Shown here: positions 46,200 to 55,724 of the stretch, piece by piece | Layout of the letters: each line of letters begins with the position of its first letter | Position numbering within the stretch: position 1 is the first letter of the stretch | Source: Dechloromonas sp. Dech2017 | GTDB lineage: Bacteria; Pseudomonadota; Gammaproteobacteria; Burkholderiales; Rhodocyclaceae | Length of the DNA stretch: 64,000 nucleotides | Assembly: GCA_009469585.1 (NCBI GenBank) | Contig: SSXW01000010.1 | Span: forward strand, 1-64,000 | Reading direction: 5' to 3' | Notes under the pieces: model-generated | Database searches by the model: none | What the model was told of the DNA's origin: nothing | What the model saw: only the letters and a program-made list of their open reading frames with translations | Program-made: the position numbers and the translations under genes

Positions 46200-47446
46200 G
46201 CGGGTTTCTCCTGAAGTTGCAGGTGGGCGATGCGTTGCGCCGCCGGCGGGTGCGAGTCGTGGAACAGCGAGTGCAGCGGGTCGGGAGTCAGCGTCGAAGC
46301 GTTGTCGCGATAGAGCTTGACCAGGGCATGGACCAGGTCGCCGGCGGCAGCATGCTCGGCGGCGTAGGCGTCGGCCTCGAATTCGTCGCGGCGCGACAGG
46401 AAGCTCATCAGCGGGCTGAGCGGGAAGGTGAATACCGGCATGACCAGGAAGAAAAGGATCAGGGCCAGTGCCGTGTTGCCGGCCGGGACGCCGAGGCCGG
46501 TGAAAAACCACGGGGCGTCGATCAGCTGGCCGAGCAGCCAGAGGAAGGCCAGCGAGCCGGCGAACATCAGCGCCATGCGCTTGACCACGTGCTTCTTGCG
46601 GAAATGGCCGAGCTCGTGGGCGAGCACGGCTTCGACTTCGGGCGGATCGAGGCGGGTCAACAGGGTGTCGAAGAAGACGATGCGCTTGTTGTTGCCGAAG
46701 CCGGTGAAGTAGGCGTTGCCGTGGCTGGAGCGCTTCGAGCCGTCCATCACGAAGAGGCCCGAGGAGCGGAAGCCGCAGCGGGCGAGCAGGGCCTCGATGC
46801 GCGATTTCATCTCGCCGTCCTCGAGGGGCGAGAACTTGTTGAACAGCGGCGCGATCCAGGTCGGGTAGACGAACATGATCAGCAGGTTGAAGGCGCTCCA
46901 GAACAGCCACACGTAGAGCCACCAGAATTCGCCCATGGCGCCCATCAGCCAGAGCACGGCGAGGATGACCGGGGCGCCGATGGCGACGCCGAGCAGGGCA
47001 TGCTTGACGAAATCGGCGAAGAACAGGCCGGGCGTCATGCGGTTGAAGCCGTGCCGGGCTTCGATGACGAACTGGCGGTGGAGGGACAGCGGCAGGTCGA
47101 CCAGCGCCGAGATGGCCAGCACGCTGAAGATCATCGCCAGCCCGTAGCCCAGGCCGTCGAGGCGGGGCGCCCACAGTCCGTGCAGCCCGCCCAGCCCGCC
47201 GCCCAGCGTCAAGGCGAGCAGCGTCCCGGCTTCGACGAGCAGGCCGGCGATGGCTGACTTGCTGCGGTCGACGGTGTAATCGGCCGCTTTCTGATGCGCT
47301 TCGAGGGTGATGCTGCCGGCGAAATCAACCGGGACGGCGGCGCGATGGGCGGCGACGAAGCGGATGTGGCGCAGCTTCAGCCAGCAGCGGAGGGCCAGGT
47401 TGAGGGCGAAAAAAGCGAGGAAGAGGACGGTCAGGTTGGCGGTCAC
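46196..47446 (-). CDS. M48 family zinc metalloprotease (Ste24-like)
   Basis: A 416-residue integral membrane protease of family M48A, like CAAX prenyl protease 1. The zinc motif is [11 protein letters not shown], with the third ligand in [11 protein letters not shown]. At least six hydrophobic segments are seen, including [16 protein letters not shown] at the start. [18 protein letters not shown] and [21 protein letters not shown] are family blocks. Bacterial members probably degrade or process membrane proteins. It is divergent from orn by 53 bases. Confidence 0.92.
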   Translation of the reverse strand: MTANLTVLFLAFFALNLALRCWLKLRHIRFVAAHRAAVPVDFAGSITLEAHQKAADYTVDRSKSAIAGLLVEAGTLLALTLGGGLGGLHGLWAPRLDGLGYGLAMIFSVLAISALVDLPLSLHRQFVIEARHGFNRMTPGLFFADFVKHALLGVAIGAPVILAVLWLMGAMGEFWWLYVWLFWSAFNLLIMFVYPTWIAPLFNKFSPLEDGEMKSRIEALLARCGFRSSGLFVMDGSKRSSHGNAYFTGFGNNKRIVFFDTLLTRLDPPEVEAVLAHELGHFRKKHVVKRMALMFAGSLAFLWLLGQLIDAPWFFTGLGVPAGNTALALILFFLVMPVFTFPLSPLMSFLSRRDEFEADAYAAEHAAAGDLVHALVKLYRDNASTLTPDPLHSLFHDSHPPAAQRIAHLQLQEKPA

Positions 47447-47499
47447 GAAGAATGGGAAGCTGTGCGAAAATCGGGGTTTTCAAGGAATCGGGCAATTAT

Positions 47500-48045
47500 A
47501 TGGCAGGGAATGCAAACAACCTCGTCTGGCTGGACATGGAAATGACGGGATTGAACCCGGACGGCGACCGCATCATCGAGATGGCCATCGTGGTCACCAA
47601 TTCGGAGTTGGAAATGGTCGCCGAATCACCGTCCTGGGCTGTCCATCAAGCCGACGAAATCCTTGCCGGCATGGACGATTGGAACCAGAAAACCCACGGC
47701 CGTTCCGGCCTGATCGACCGCGTCAAGGCCTCGACCCAGGACGAAGCCGCCATCGAAGCCGAGGCCCTGGCCTTCCTGAAGAAATATTCGCTGGCCGGCC
47801 ATTCGCCGATGTGCGGCAACTCGATCGGCCAGGACCGCCGCTTCATGGCCCGCTACATGCCGACGCTGGAAGCCTTCTTCCATTACCGCAACCTCGACGT
47901 CAGCACCCTCAAGGAATTGTGCAAGCGCTGGCAACCCGAGGTGTACAAAGGCTTCAAGAAGCACGGCAAGCACACCGCGCTGGCCGATATCCACGAGTCC
48001 ATCGAAGAACTCAAGTACTACCGGGCGAATTTCCTGAAAGGTTGA
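47500..48045 (+). CDS. orn: oligoribonuclease
   Basis: DEDDh 3'-5' exonuclease that degrades RNA dinucleotides, including pGpG from cyclic di-GMP. It has 181 residues from the ATG at 47500 ([18 protein letters not shown]); the frame upstream is open but not conserved. The first catalytic pair is D12 and E14. [16 protein letters not shown] and the [14 protein letters not shown] motif hold the remaining acidic residues and the histidine. It ends just before a GTTGACCGC / GCGGTCAAC inverted pair. Confidence 0.96.
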   Translation: MAGNANNLVWLDMEMTGLNPDGDRIIEMAIVVTNSELEMVAESPSWAVHQADEILAGMDDWNQKTHGRSGLIDRVKASTQDEAAIEAEALAFLKKYSLAGHSPMCGNSIGQDRRFMARYMPTLEAFFHYRNLDVSTLKELCKRWQPEVYKGFKKHGKHTALADIHESIEELKYYRANFLKG

Positions 48046-48059
48046 CCGCCGCGGCGACT

Positions 48060-48090
48060 GCTGCGGTCAACGGCGAAAAAGGCGGAATTT
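48060..48090 (+). repeat. interspersed A-tract repeat, copy 8, with inverted partner
   Basis: GCTGCGGTCAACGGCGAAAA, then AGGCGGAATTT. Its GCGGTCAAC is preceded by GTTGACCGC at 48042-48050, giving a 9-base inverted pair with a 13-base centre. The copy also contains the stop codon of the convergent glycosyltransferase gene. Confidence 0.7.
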
Positions 48091-49701
48091 CTCATTCCGG
48101 TCGCCCGGCCGGTTGCCCTCCCAGACCTTCTGCCAGTCGCTGTCCGGGGCGGCCAGCTGGCGGCGGTTCTCGCCGACCACCAGTAGCCAGTCGCAGGCCC
48201 GGCCGGCCTTCGACGCTTCGGCCACCGGCTCGATGCCGACAAAATACGACAGCGAGGCCAGCTGCGTCCGGTTCAGGTTGCGCTCGGCCAGGCAGCCGTG
48301 GTCCTTCGGCAAGGTGCGGGCGATGTCCTGGGCGACCAGGCGATAGGTCTTGCTGTAGTCGAACCATGGCATGACCAGTGTCGTAGCCAGCATCCACAGC
48401 GTCGTGAAGCCCAGCGTCCAGTGGGTCAGGCTGCGGTAGGGGGAGCGTGGCGCGGTGACGATCAGCCACAGCCACCAGGCGGTGGCGACCAGGCCGACGA
48501 CCAGGGCTAGCCCGTCGAATTCGCCGACGAAGCCCGGACGCAGCACGACCATGCGTTTGGCCAGCTTTTCCGGCCAGCCGAGCGCCATGGCCGTCCACGC
48601 CACCCAGATGACGGCGACGCACAGGCTGAAGGTGGACATGGCGAACCAGTCGAAAGCGTTGGCGGCGCCGCGCCGCAGGGCCAGGGCGCCGGGCGTGGCG
48701 AGCAGGGCGAGCGGCGGCAGCATGAGCAGGGCGGGGATTTCGCGGGGATGGAAGGCCCAGGCCAGCAGCAGCCAGGTGAGCAGCAGGAAGCCGAGCGGCA
48801 GCAATTGCGGCGGGGCCGTCCACTGGCGACGGCGCAGGCGCAAGGTCCACAGCGCCAGCGGCAGGGCCGGAAAGGCGAAGAGCGGCAGCATGGCGGCGAA
48901 GCGGCCGGCGCCGGGGAGCGAAAACGGCGTCTTCAGCGGCGCCAATTCGGTAGCCAGCCAGCCGTGCAGGCGCTCGGGCTCGAACATCAGCAGCAGCAGC
49001 GGCCAGGGCAGGACGACGAGGGCGGCGATGGCCAGGCCGATGAGCAGCGTCTGCAAGGCCTTGCTGCGATCCGGCGACAGCCACCAGGCCAGCGGGGCAA
49101 CGGCGAGCAAAGGCAGGGTCGGCGAAATGCCGGTGCCGAGCAGGCAGCCGGCCACCGCCAGGCCATAGTAGACGCCGGTCAGGCGCGGCCGGCGGCCGAT
49201 GGTGGCCAGCGCGCCGAGGGCGCCGCTGTAGGCGGCGAGGGCAATCAGCATCGGCTGCGCGTCGTGGGCGTGGAGGAGCAGCCCGGCACAGCCGGCCAGC
49301 AGCAAGGGGCTGGCCGCCGCGCTGTCTTCGCCATACAGTTCGCGCCCGGCGTAATACAGGCCCATCAGCGTCAGGGTCAGCCAGATGGCGCTGGCCAGGC
49401 GGATGGCTTCATGCAGCGGCAGCAGCCAGCCGAAAATCTTGCCGGTCAGCGCCGCGCTCCAGTAGTAGAGCGGCGGCTCGTGGAAAGGCCGGCCGGCCAG
49501 GTCGGGCGACAGCCAGTCGCCGGTTTGCAGCATCTGCCAGGCCGCCCCGATATGGATGGCGTCCTCGCCCTTCCACGGGTCGCGGCCGAAGAGGCCGGCC
49601 AGCACGTAGAAGGCCAGCATGGCGGCGAGCATCCAGCCGGCCGGCGGCAGGCGGATGCCGCGGCGCAGCCGGTCGACGATCGGGGCGAAAGTGTCGGTCA
49701 T
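48067..49701 (-). CDS. ArnT-like membrane glycosyltransferase
   Basis: A 544-residue polytopic protein of the dolichyl-phosphate-mannose / ArnT-like glycosyltransferase type (GT83-related). About ten hydrophobic segments are visible. The first periplasmic loop carries GEDAIHIGAAWQML and FHEPPLYYWSAALTGK, the DExD-like and P-x-YYW features of the family. It may move a sugar from undecaprenyl phosphate to lipid A or a protein. The C-terminal residues FRLFRR and the TGA are encoded within a copy of the interspersed repeat. It follows rpmE on the same strand. Confidence 0.86.
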   Translation of the reverse strand: MTDTFAPIVDRLRRGIRLPPAGWMLAAMLAFYVLAGLFGRDPWKGEDAIHIGAAWQMLQTGDWLSPDLAGRPFHEPPLYYWSAALTGKIFGWLLPLHEAIRLASAIWLTLTLMGLYYAGRELYGEDSAAASPLLLAGCAGLLLHAHDAQPMLIALAAYSGALGALATIGRRPRLTGVYYGLAVAGCLLGTGISPTLPLLAVAPLAWWLSPDRSKALQTLLIGLAIAALVVLPWPLLLLMFEPERLHGWLATELAPLKTPFSLPGAGRFAAMLPLFAFPALPLALWTLRLRRRQWTAPPQLLPLGFLLLTWLLLAWAFHPREIPALLMLPPLALLATPGALALRRGAANAFDWFAMSTFSLCVAVIWVAWTAMALGWPEKLAKRMVVLRPGFVGEFDGLALVVGLVATAWWLWLIVTAPRSPYRSLTHWTLGFTTLWMLATTLVMPWFDYSKTYRLVAQDIARTLPKDHGCLAERNLNRTQLASLSYFVGIEPVAEASKAGRACDWLLVVGENRRQLAAPDSDWQKVWEGNRPGDRNEKFRLFRR

Positions 49702-49715
49702 GTCAGCCAGAAATG

Positions 49716-49739
49716 AAAAAGGCAGCCACTGGCTGCCCT
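49716..49739 (-). terminator. terminator of rpmE on the minus strand
   Basis: On the minus strand, stem GGCAGCC / GGCTGCC is followed by TTTTTC. It lies 22 bases after the rpmE stop and before the glycosyltransferase gene, so the two are probably partly uncoupled. Confidence 0.75.
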
Positions 49740-49761
49740 TTCGTCAGGATGCAGTCGCCGA

Positions 49762-49986
49762 TCAGGCGGCAGCCTTGCCGCGCATGGCGCCGAATTTCTG
49801 GTTGAACTTCTCGACGCGACCGGCCGTATCGACGATCTTCTGCTTGCCGGTGTAGAACGGGTGGCAGAGGGAGCAGACTTCAACGTGGAAGGCATCCTTG
49901 GCCATGGTCGAGCGGGTCTTGAAGGTGCTGCCGCAGGAGCAGGTGACTTCGATTTCTTTGTATTTCGGGTGGATATCGGCTTGCAC
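49762..49986 (-). CDS. rpmE: 50S ribosomal protein L31, zinc-binding form
   Basis: Large-subunit protein of 74 residues starting [19 protein letters not shown]. The zinc-binding cysteines are kept (CSC and CSLC), so this is the C+ type. [20 protein letters not shown] is the family core. It lies downstream of rho on the same strand, the order rho-rpmE seen in many proteobacteria. Confidence 0.96.
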   Translation of the reverse strand: MQADIHPKYKEIEVTCSCGSTFKTRSTMAKDAFHVEVCSLCHPFYTGKQKIVDTAGRVEKFNQKFGAMRGKAAA

Positions 49987-50083
49987 TTTGTGTCCTTTCG
50001 TTACGCGGCCGGCGAATGTGACCGACCTGGAAAACGCGCGATTATCCTCTAATAATCACGCGTTTGCAATATAAATCGACGGC

Positions 50084-51343
50084 TCAGCCGCGGCGCATGG
50101 CGTCGAAGAACTCGGCGTTGCCCTTGGTCGATTTGACCTTGTCGAGCAGGAATTCCATCGCTTCGAGGTCGTCCATCGGGTAGCAGAGTTTCCTGAGTAC
50201 CCACATTTTCTGCAAGACATCCGGCTTGAGCAGCAGTTCCTCGCGGCGGGTGCCTGAACGATTGACGTTGACCGCCGGGTACATGCGCTTCTCGGCCATG
50301 CGGCGGTCGAGATGGATTTCCGAGTTGCCAGTGCCCTTGAATTCCTCGTAGATCACTTCGTCCATGCGCGAGCCGGTGTCGATCAGCGCCGTGGCCAGGA
50401 TGGTCAGCGAGCCGCCTTCCTCGATGTTGCGGGCGGCACCGAAGAAGCGCTTGGGCTTCTGCAGGGCGTTGGCGTCGACACCGCCGGTCAGCACCTTGCC
50501 GGAAGCCGGTTGCACGGTGTTGTAGGCGCGGGCCAGACGGGTGATCGAGTCGAGCAGGATGACGACGTCCTTCTTGTGCTCGACCAGGCGCTTGGCCTTC
50601 TCGATGACCATCTCGGCGACGGCGACGTGGCGGGTGGCCGGTTCGTCGAAGGTTGAGGCGACGACCTCGCCTTTGACGGTGCGGGTCATTTCGGTGACTT
50701 CTTCCGGGCGCTCGTCGATGAGCAGCACGATGAGCACGACTTCCGGATGGTTGGCCGTGATGGCGTGGGCGATGTTCTGCAGCATCACCGTCTTGCCGGT
50801 CTTTGGCGGGGCGACCAGCAGGCCGCGCTGGCCGCAGCCGATGGGGGCGATCATGTCGATGACCCGGCTGGTGATGTTTTCGTCCGACTTGATGTCGCGT
50901 TCGAGCTTGAGGTGACGCGTCGGGTGCAGCGGCGTCAGGTTCTCGAACATGATCTTGTTCTTGTTGGCCTCGGGCGAGAAGCCGTTGATGTGGTCGAGCT
51001 TGGTCAGCGCGACGTAGCGTTCGCCGTCCTTGGGCGTGCGGATCTCGCCTTCGACGGTGTCGCCGGTGCGCAGGTTGAAGCGGCGGATCTGCGACGGCGA
51101 GACGTAGATGTCGTCCGGGTTGGCCAGGTAGGAGGTGTCGGCCGAGCGGAGGAAACCGAAGCCGTCGGGCAGGACTTCCAGCGTGCCGTCGCCGTAGATG
51201 GTGTCGCCATTCTTGGCCTTGGCCTTGAGGACGGCGTAGATCAGTTCCTGTTTGCGCATCCGGTTGGCATTTTCGATGCCAAGGTCGGTGGCCATGTCGA
51301 GCAGTTTGCTGACGTGCAGTGTCTTGAGTTCGGAGAGTTGCAT
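50084..51343 (-). CDS. rho: transcription termination factor Rho
   Basis: Hexameric RNA-dependent ATPase that ends transcription. It has 419 residues. The N-terminal RNA-binding domain shows [15 protein letters not shown] with the RNP1-like motif; the Walker A is [12 protein letters not shown] and Walker B is [17 protein letters not shown]. The Q- and R-loop regions ([28 protein letters not shown]) are intact. It is preceded on the same strand by trxA, a common betaproteobacterial and enterobacterial order (trxA-rho). Confidence 0.98.
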   Translation of the reverse strand: MQLSELKTLHVSKLLDMATDLGIENANRMRKQELIYAVLKAKAKNGDTIYGDGTLEVLPDGFGFLRSADTSYLANPDDIYVSPSQIRRFNLRTGDTVEGEIRTPKDGERYVALTKLDHINGFSPEANKNKIMFENLTPLHPTRHLKLERDIKSDENITSRVIDMIAPIGCGQRGLLVAPPKTGKTVMLQNIAHAITANHPEVVLIVLLIDERPEEVTEMTRTVKGEVVASTFDEPATRHVAVAEMVIEKAKRLVEHKKDVVILLDSITRLARAYNTVQPASGKVLTGGVDANALQKPKRFFGAARNIEEGGSLTILATALIDTGSRMDEVIYEEFKGTGNSEIHLDRRMAEKRMYPAVNVNRSGTRREELLLKPDVLQKMWVLRKLCYPMDDLEAMEFLLDKVKSTKGNAEFFDAMRRG

Positions 51344-51500
51344 GTAGGGAGGTAATTGGCGCCGGGTCGATGACGGGCGGTAGCCCGGAGGGCTGGGCGC
51401 AGATGCAGGGATCTTGAGGGAGGGGAGTGACGCCGGCCGCTGGCCTGTCGCGTCTGCCTGAAGGCGCAGGACGCACCTTCAGGACGGGAGACTACGGAGA

Positions 51501-51827
51501 TTACAGGTTGCTGTCAATAAAGGCAGCGAGTTGGGACTTGGAGAGTGCCCCGACCTTGGTCGCTTCGATGTTGCCGTTCTTGAAGATCATCAGGGTCGGA
51601 ATGCCGCGGATGCCGTACTTGGCAGGCGTCGCCTGGTTGTCGTCGATATTGACCTTGGTCACTTTCAGTTTGCCGGCATACTCGGCCGCCACTTCGTCCA
51701 GGATGGGGGCGATCATCTTGCAGGGACCGCACCATTCAGCCCAGTAGTCGACCAGAACCGGTTGCTGCGATTGCAGCACTTCGGCTTCGAAGGTGTCGTC
51801 GGTGACGTAATGGATATGCTCGCTCAT
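51501..51827 (-). CDS. trxA: thioredoxin 1
   Basis: Cytoplasmic disulfide reductase of 108 residues. The active site is WCGPCK, cysteines 33 and 36, with the conserved VDYWAEW before it. The cis-proline is in [12 protein letters not shown]. The standard length and the adjacency to rho support thioredoxin 1 rather than a fusion. GAGGAAACC lies before the ATG on the minus strand. Confidence 0.97.
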   Translation of the reverse strand: MSEHIHYVTDDTFEAEVLQSQQPVLVDYWAEWCGPCKMIAPILDEVAAEYAGKLKVTKVNIDDNQATPAKYGIRGIPTLMIFKNGNIEATKVGALSKSQLAAFIDSNL

Positions 51828-51922
51828 GGTTTCCTCATGGGAAGGGTGTATCGGGGAAGTCGCACCGTTTGGGCGACAGGATTGGACGTGATGCTAGCGA
51901 AAAAAGCCGGCCTAGGGAAGCA

Positions 51923-52525
51923 TCAGTGGTCGGGCTTGAGCAGATTAGTCAGTTCAACCGCCGTCTTGACCTGCATTTTTTCGAACAGGTTGGCCCGGTG
52001 TACTTCGACCGTGCGCATGCTGATATTCAACTCGTCGGCGATGACCTTGTTGTATTTGCCGGCGAGCACCAGTTCCATGATCTGGCGTTCGCGGGTGGTC
52101 AATTTGGAAATCAGCGATTTTACCGAGTCGACCGTAGCGTTCGCTGCCCTTTGCCGGGCGTCGTGGGCCAGCGCCTCCTCGATGCGGGTGGCCAGCTGGT
52201 TGTCATTAAGGGGTTTCTCGAAGAAGTCGAAGGCGCCTTTTTTCAGCGTGGCGACGGCTAGCGGCACGTCGCCGTGACCGGTCAGGAAAATGACCGGCAG
52301 CGTCGAGCCTGACTGGACCAGGCGGTCGAAGCAATCCAGCCCGCTCATGCCCGACATGCGCATGTCGAGGACGACGCAGCCGCTGGTTTCCGGGGTCCAT
52401 GCCGCCAGGAAGCTTTCTGCCGAGTCGTAGCAGGCGCAGGGCAGGCCGCGTGACTGAAGCAGCCAGGCCAGGGCGTCGCGGATGGCCTCGTCGTCGTCGA
52501 CCAGGTGGGCTTGGGGCGTGTTCAT
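51923..52525 (-). CDS. dctR: FixJ/NarL-family response regulator, DctR-like
   Basis: A 200-residue response regulator. The receiver holds D54 (CVVLDMRMSGMSG) and K104 (FFEKPLND), and the C-terminal LuxR-type helix-turn-helix reads LTTRERQIMELVLAGKYNKV then RTVEVHRANLFEKM. Its start at 52525 overlaps the kinase stop (ATGA), so the two are coupled. Given the divergent DctPQM transporter, it most likely activates dicarboxylate uptake, as DctR does in Rhodobacter. A weak repeat-like stretch covers codons around ANATVDSVKSL. Confidence 0.88.
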   Translation of the reverse strand: MNTPQAHLVDDDEAIRDALAWLLQSRGLPCACYDSAESFLAAWTPETSGCVVLDMRMSGMSGLDCFDRLVQSGSTLPVIFLTGHGDVPLAVATLKKGAFDFFEKPLNDNQLATRIEEALAHDARQRAANATVDSVKSLISKLTTRERQIMELVLAGKYNKVIADELNISMRTVEVHRANLFEKMQVKTAVELTNLLKPDH

Positions 52526-54507
52526 GTGGCCTCCAGGGAGAGGGTGAAGACGAAGCGTGTGCCGCTGCCGGAGGTCGAGTCCTCGTTGTCCTCGACCCAG
52601 AGTTGTCCGCGATGGAACTCGACGATGGAGCGGCAGATCGACAGCCCGATTCCCATGCCTTCCGGCTTGGTGGTGAAAAAGGCGGTGAACAGCTTGTCGC
52701 GCATTTCCGGTGCGATGCCGCAGCCCTGGTCGCTGACACTGATGCGCAGTTCGTGGGCCTCGCGGCTGACCGCTATGCGCAGCAGGCGGTCGGCCTTGCT
52801 TGTGCCGGCCATGGCTTCCATGCCGTTGCGGATCAGGTTGAGGATGACTTGTTCGAGCATCAGGCGGTCGGCCGGAATGGCAGGTAGCGGCGGGATGTCG
52901 CACTCGATGCGCACGCCCTCCTTGCGGGCTGCCGCCTCGACGAAACCGAGGCAGTCGTCGACGACGTCGGCCAACTGGCAAGGGGCCCGCTTGGGTTCGC
53001 TCTTGCGGACGAAATCGTGAACACGGCGGATGATCTTGCCGGCGCGCTGGGCCTGGGTGCTGATTTTTTCCAGGGCCGGGCGGATGTCCTGAGGCTGGCA
53101 CCCGGGGCGCTGCAGCAGGTTGAGGCAGCCGGTGTTGTAACTGGCGATGGCGGCCAGCGGCTGGTTCAGTTCGTGGGCCAGGGTCGAGGCCATTTCGCCC
53201 ATGGTCACCAGGCGCGAGGTGAATTGCAGTTGTTCCTGCTGCTGCCGGGCCAGTTCCTGGACGCGCTTTCTTTCGGTGATGTCGAGGATGGAGGCCATCC
53301 AGCCGGTGTGCTGGCCCTTGCCGTCGATCAGCTTGGCTTCGTAGACCAGCGCCTGGAAGCGTTCGCCGTTCTTGCGCATGAAGGTGATCTCGAAGCCGTC
53401 CGGCGGCGCTTCGCCGGCCAGTACCGTTTGCAGCAGGTTGTAACTCTCTTCGATCTGCTCCGGCGCCCAGTAAGGCATGGGCGGGGTGGCGCCGACCAGT
53501 TCTTCGCTGGAAAAACCGGTCATCTGACAGAAGGCGTTATTGACGTAGATGGCCTTGCCGGTCAGGTCGCGGGCGCGCATGCCGACGGTCAGCGAATCTT
53601 CCATGGCGGTCCGGAAGGCGTGTTCGGCCCGCAAGGCCTCTTCGGCTTCCGAGCGCTTGCGCATCAGGTCCCGGACCAGCCAGAGGCTCCAGAACACGCC
53701 GCCGGCCAGCACGACGATGGCCGCGGTGAGCAGTCGCTGCAGCGCGTTGCCCGGCGTCTTGTAGCTGACCACCTGCAGCTTGAGGCCGTAGCCCGGCGGG
53801 TCGAAGGGGATTTCGTAGCTCTGGTTGCCGCTGCCCTCGATGTTGCTTTTGCTGGCGTAGAGGAGGTCGTTTTCATCGGTGATGATGACCCGGTATTTCT
53901 CGGCGAACCACCAGGGGACGAGGTTGCCGAGCAGCCCGTCGAGCGGGTAGAGCGCCACCAGCATGCCAGTCATCTGGCGCTCGGAGAAGATCGGCACGAG
54001 GACTTCGACCTGGGCGCCGTTGCCTTCGAGAAAGAAGGGCTCGCTGTAGGTCCGCTTGCCGAGGCGGCGGGCGATGTCGAAGGCTTTTTCGGTAACCGGG
54101 GGGCCGAAGGCGTCTAGCCCGCTATCGGGCGGGGTCAGCGTCGGCAAGGCGTCGATGACGTTTCGCCGGGCGTCGAACCAGAGAATCTGGGCGATTTCCG
54201 GGTTGTTCTTCAGCATGTGGGCGGCGCGCAGATTGAACAGCTTGCGGGGCTCGGCGAGGCTGCTCATGTCCACCGCCAGTTGTTGCAACTGTTCCTCGTT
54301 GCCGTTGAGATGAAAGCGCAGGTTTTGCTCCAGCCACAGCACATCCTTGATCAGGGCTTCGCGTTCTTCGGCGCTTTCGTTGTAATGGAGCAGCCAGAGC
54401 AGCGACAGCAAGGCCGCCAGCAGCAACAGCAAGGCCAGCTTGGGCAGCGCGAGCACCCAGCCGATACGCTGGGTGCTGTTGAAGTCGGTTTGGCGGATCG
54501 TGTCCAT
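52522..54507 (-). CDS. dctS: sensor histidine kinase, DctS-like
   Basis: A membrane kinase of about 660 residues from the ATG at 54507 (MDTIRQTDFNSTQRIG); ATG 54522 is equally possible. Two membrane helices, about 18-41 and 257-276, enclose a periplasmic sensor region, then a PAS domain (about 290-415) and a HisKA with H445 in MASTLAHELNQPLAAI. HATPase motifs NLIRNGMEAM, DQGCGIAP and GMGIGLSICRS follow. The periplasmic loop resembles dicarboxylate sensors. It is divergent from dctP and overlaps dctR. Confidence 0.88.
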   Translation of the reverse strand: MDTIRQTDFNSTQRIGWVLALPKLALLLLLAALLSLLWLLHYNESAEEREALIKDVLWLEQNLRFHLNGNEEQLQQLAVDMSSLAEPRKLFNLRAAHMLKNNPEIAQILWFDARRNVIDALPTLTPPDSGLDAFGPPVTEKAFDIARRLGKRTYSEPFFLEGNGAQVEVLVPIFSERQMTGMLVALYPLDGLLGNLVPWWFAEKYRVIITDENDLLYASKSNIEGSGNQSYEIPFDPPGYGLKLQVVSYKTPGNALQRLLTAAIVVLAGGVFWSLWLVRDLMRKRSEAEEALRAEHAFRTAMEDSLTVGMRARDLTGKAIYVNNAFCQMTGFSSEELVGATPPMPYWAPEQIEESYNLLQTVLAGEAPPDGFEITFMRKNGERFQALVYEAKLIDGKGQHTGWMASILDITERKRVQELARQQQEQLQFTSRLVTMGEMASTLAHELNQPLAAIASYNTGCLNLLQRPGCQPQDIRPALEKISTQAQRAGKIIRRVHDFVRKSEPKRAPCQLADVVDDCLGFVEAAARKEGVRIECDIPPLPAIPADRLMLEQVILNLIRNGMEAMAGTSKADRLLRIAVSREAHELRISVSDQGCGIAPEMRDKLFTAFFTTKPEGMGIGLSICRSIVEFHRGQLWVEDNEDSTSGSGTRFVFTLSLEAT

Positions 54508-54566
54508 TTTCGGATGGTACATCACAGCGCCGCCGGGCATTGTGGCCGCCGGGATGGCTGCCGGTA

Positions 54567-54580
54567 TGTGGAAATCCACA
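54567..54580. promoter_or_regulatory. candidate DctR operator palindrome between dctS and dctP
   Basis: TGTGGA / TCCACA with an AA centre forms a perfect 14-base palindrome in the gap between the divergent kinase and transporter genes. It is 82 bases before the dctP start. It suits a dimeric regulator such as DctR, but no binding evidence exists. Confidence 0.4.
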
Positions 54581-54661
54581 ATAGCTGTCGATTGCTACTT
54601 TCGTAATAATTTCACTCAGTCGCAATTGATTCTGTGCGGCCTAACTTCTGGAGGAGAAACA

Positions 54662-55666
54662 ATGAAATTTTCCAAGCTACTCGTCGCGATGTTTGCCGGT
54701 GCCATCTCCTTTGGCGCTTTTGCTGATCAGCCCATCGTCATCAAGTTCAGCCACGTCGTCGCCCAGGATACCCCCAAGGGCCTGGCCGCCAATCATTTCG
54801 CCAAACGGGCCGACGAGCTGACCAAGGGCAAGGTCAAGGTCGAGGTGTATGCCAATTCGACGCTCTACAAGGACAAGGAAGAAATGGAAGCCCTGCAGCT
54901 GGGCGCTGTCCAGATGCTGGCCCCGTCGCTGGCCAAGTTCGGCCCGCTCGGCGTCAAGGAGTTTGAAGTCTTCGACCTGCCGTATATCTTCGACGACTAC
55001 AACGAGTTGCACAAGGTCACCCAAGGCCCCGTCGGCCAGCAACTCCTGGCCAAGCTGGAGCCCAAGGGTATTCGCGGTCTGAGCTACTGGGACAACGGTT
55101 TCAAGTCCTTCTCGCTGAATGCGCCGATCAAGACGCCGGCCGACCTGAAGGGCAAGAAGTTGCGCATCCAGTCCTCCAAGGTGCTTGAGGAGGAAATTCG
55201 CGCCCTGGGCGGCCTGCCGCAGGTAATGGCCTTCTCCGAGGTCTACCAGGCGCTGCAGACGGGCGTCGTCGATGGCACGGAAAACCCGATTTCCAACCTC
55301 TACACGCAGAAGATGCACGAAGTTCAGAAGCATCTGACGATGACCGAGCACGGCTATCTCGGCTACGCCGTCATCGTTAACAAGAAGTTCTGGGATGGCC
55401 TGCCGGCCGACATCCGCGGTCAACTGGAAACGGCGATGAAAGAGTCGACCGTCTATGCCAACAAGATCGCCAAGGAACAGAACGACAAGGATCTCGATGC
55501 GGTGAAGAAGAGCGGCAAGACCGAAGTCTATGTGCCGACCAAGGAAGAGCGCCTGGCGTTCAAGAAGGCCCTGGTTCCGGTGCACAAGAAGATGGAGTCG
55601 CGCATCGGCAGCGAAATCATCCAGAGCCTCTATAAGGAAACCGGTTTCAATCCGGGCGCCCTGTAA
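54662..55666 (+). CDS. dctP: TRAP transporter substrate-binding protein (DctP family)
   Basis: Periplasmic solute receptor of 334 residues. Signal peptide MKFSKLLVAMFAGAISFG ends near AFAD. Mature features: IVIKFSHVVAQDTPKGLAAN, VYANSTLYKD, FDLPYIF and the KKLRIQSSKV stretch with the arginine that binds the substrate carboxylate. FSEVYQALQTGVVDGTENP is the DctP family block. GGAGGAG lies 7 bases before ATG 54662. C4-dicarboxylate specificity is inferred from overall resemblance and the adjacent two-component pair. Confidence 0.93.
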   Translation: MKFSKLLVAMFAGAISFGAFADQPIVIKFSHVVAQDTPKGLAANHFAKRADELTKGKVKVEVYANSTLYKDKEEMEALQLGAVQMLAPSLAKFGPLGVKEFEVFDLPYIFDDYNELHKVTQGPVGQQLLAKLEPKGIRGLSYWDNGFKSFSLNAPIKTPADLKGKKLRIQSSKVLEEEIRALGGLPQVMAFSEVYQALQTGVVDGTENPISNLYTQKMHEVQKHLTMTEHGYLGYAVIVNKKFWDGLPADIRGQLETAMKESTVYANKIAKEQNDKDLDAVKKSGKTEVYVPTKEERLAFKKALVPVHKKMESRIGSEIIQSLYKETGFNPGAL

Positions 55667-55686
55667 GTCCTGAGCAATAACAATAT

Positions 55687-55704
55687 CGGGGGCTTCGGCC
55701 CCCG
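55687..55704 (+). terminator. hairpin between dctP and dctQ, processing or attenuation site
   Basis: Perfect 7-base stem CGGGGGC / GCCCCCG closed by a TTCG tetraloop, without a following T-run. It can protect the 3' end of dctP RNA and make the receptor more abundant than the membrane parts. Confidence 0.65.
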
Positions 55705-55724
55705 AGTTACACCGGGGAACATCC

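Noticed and set aside
47255-47280. CTTGCTGCGGTCGACGG in the M48 gene as a strong copy
   Set aside because: It has the left half but no A-tract (GTGTAATCGG follows) and may be explained by the conserved coding sequence.
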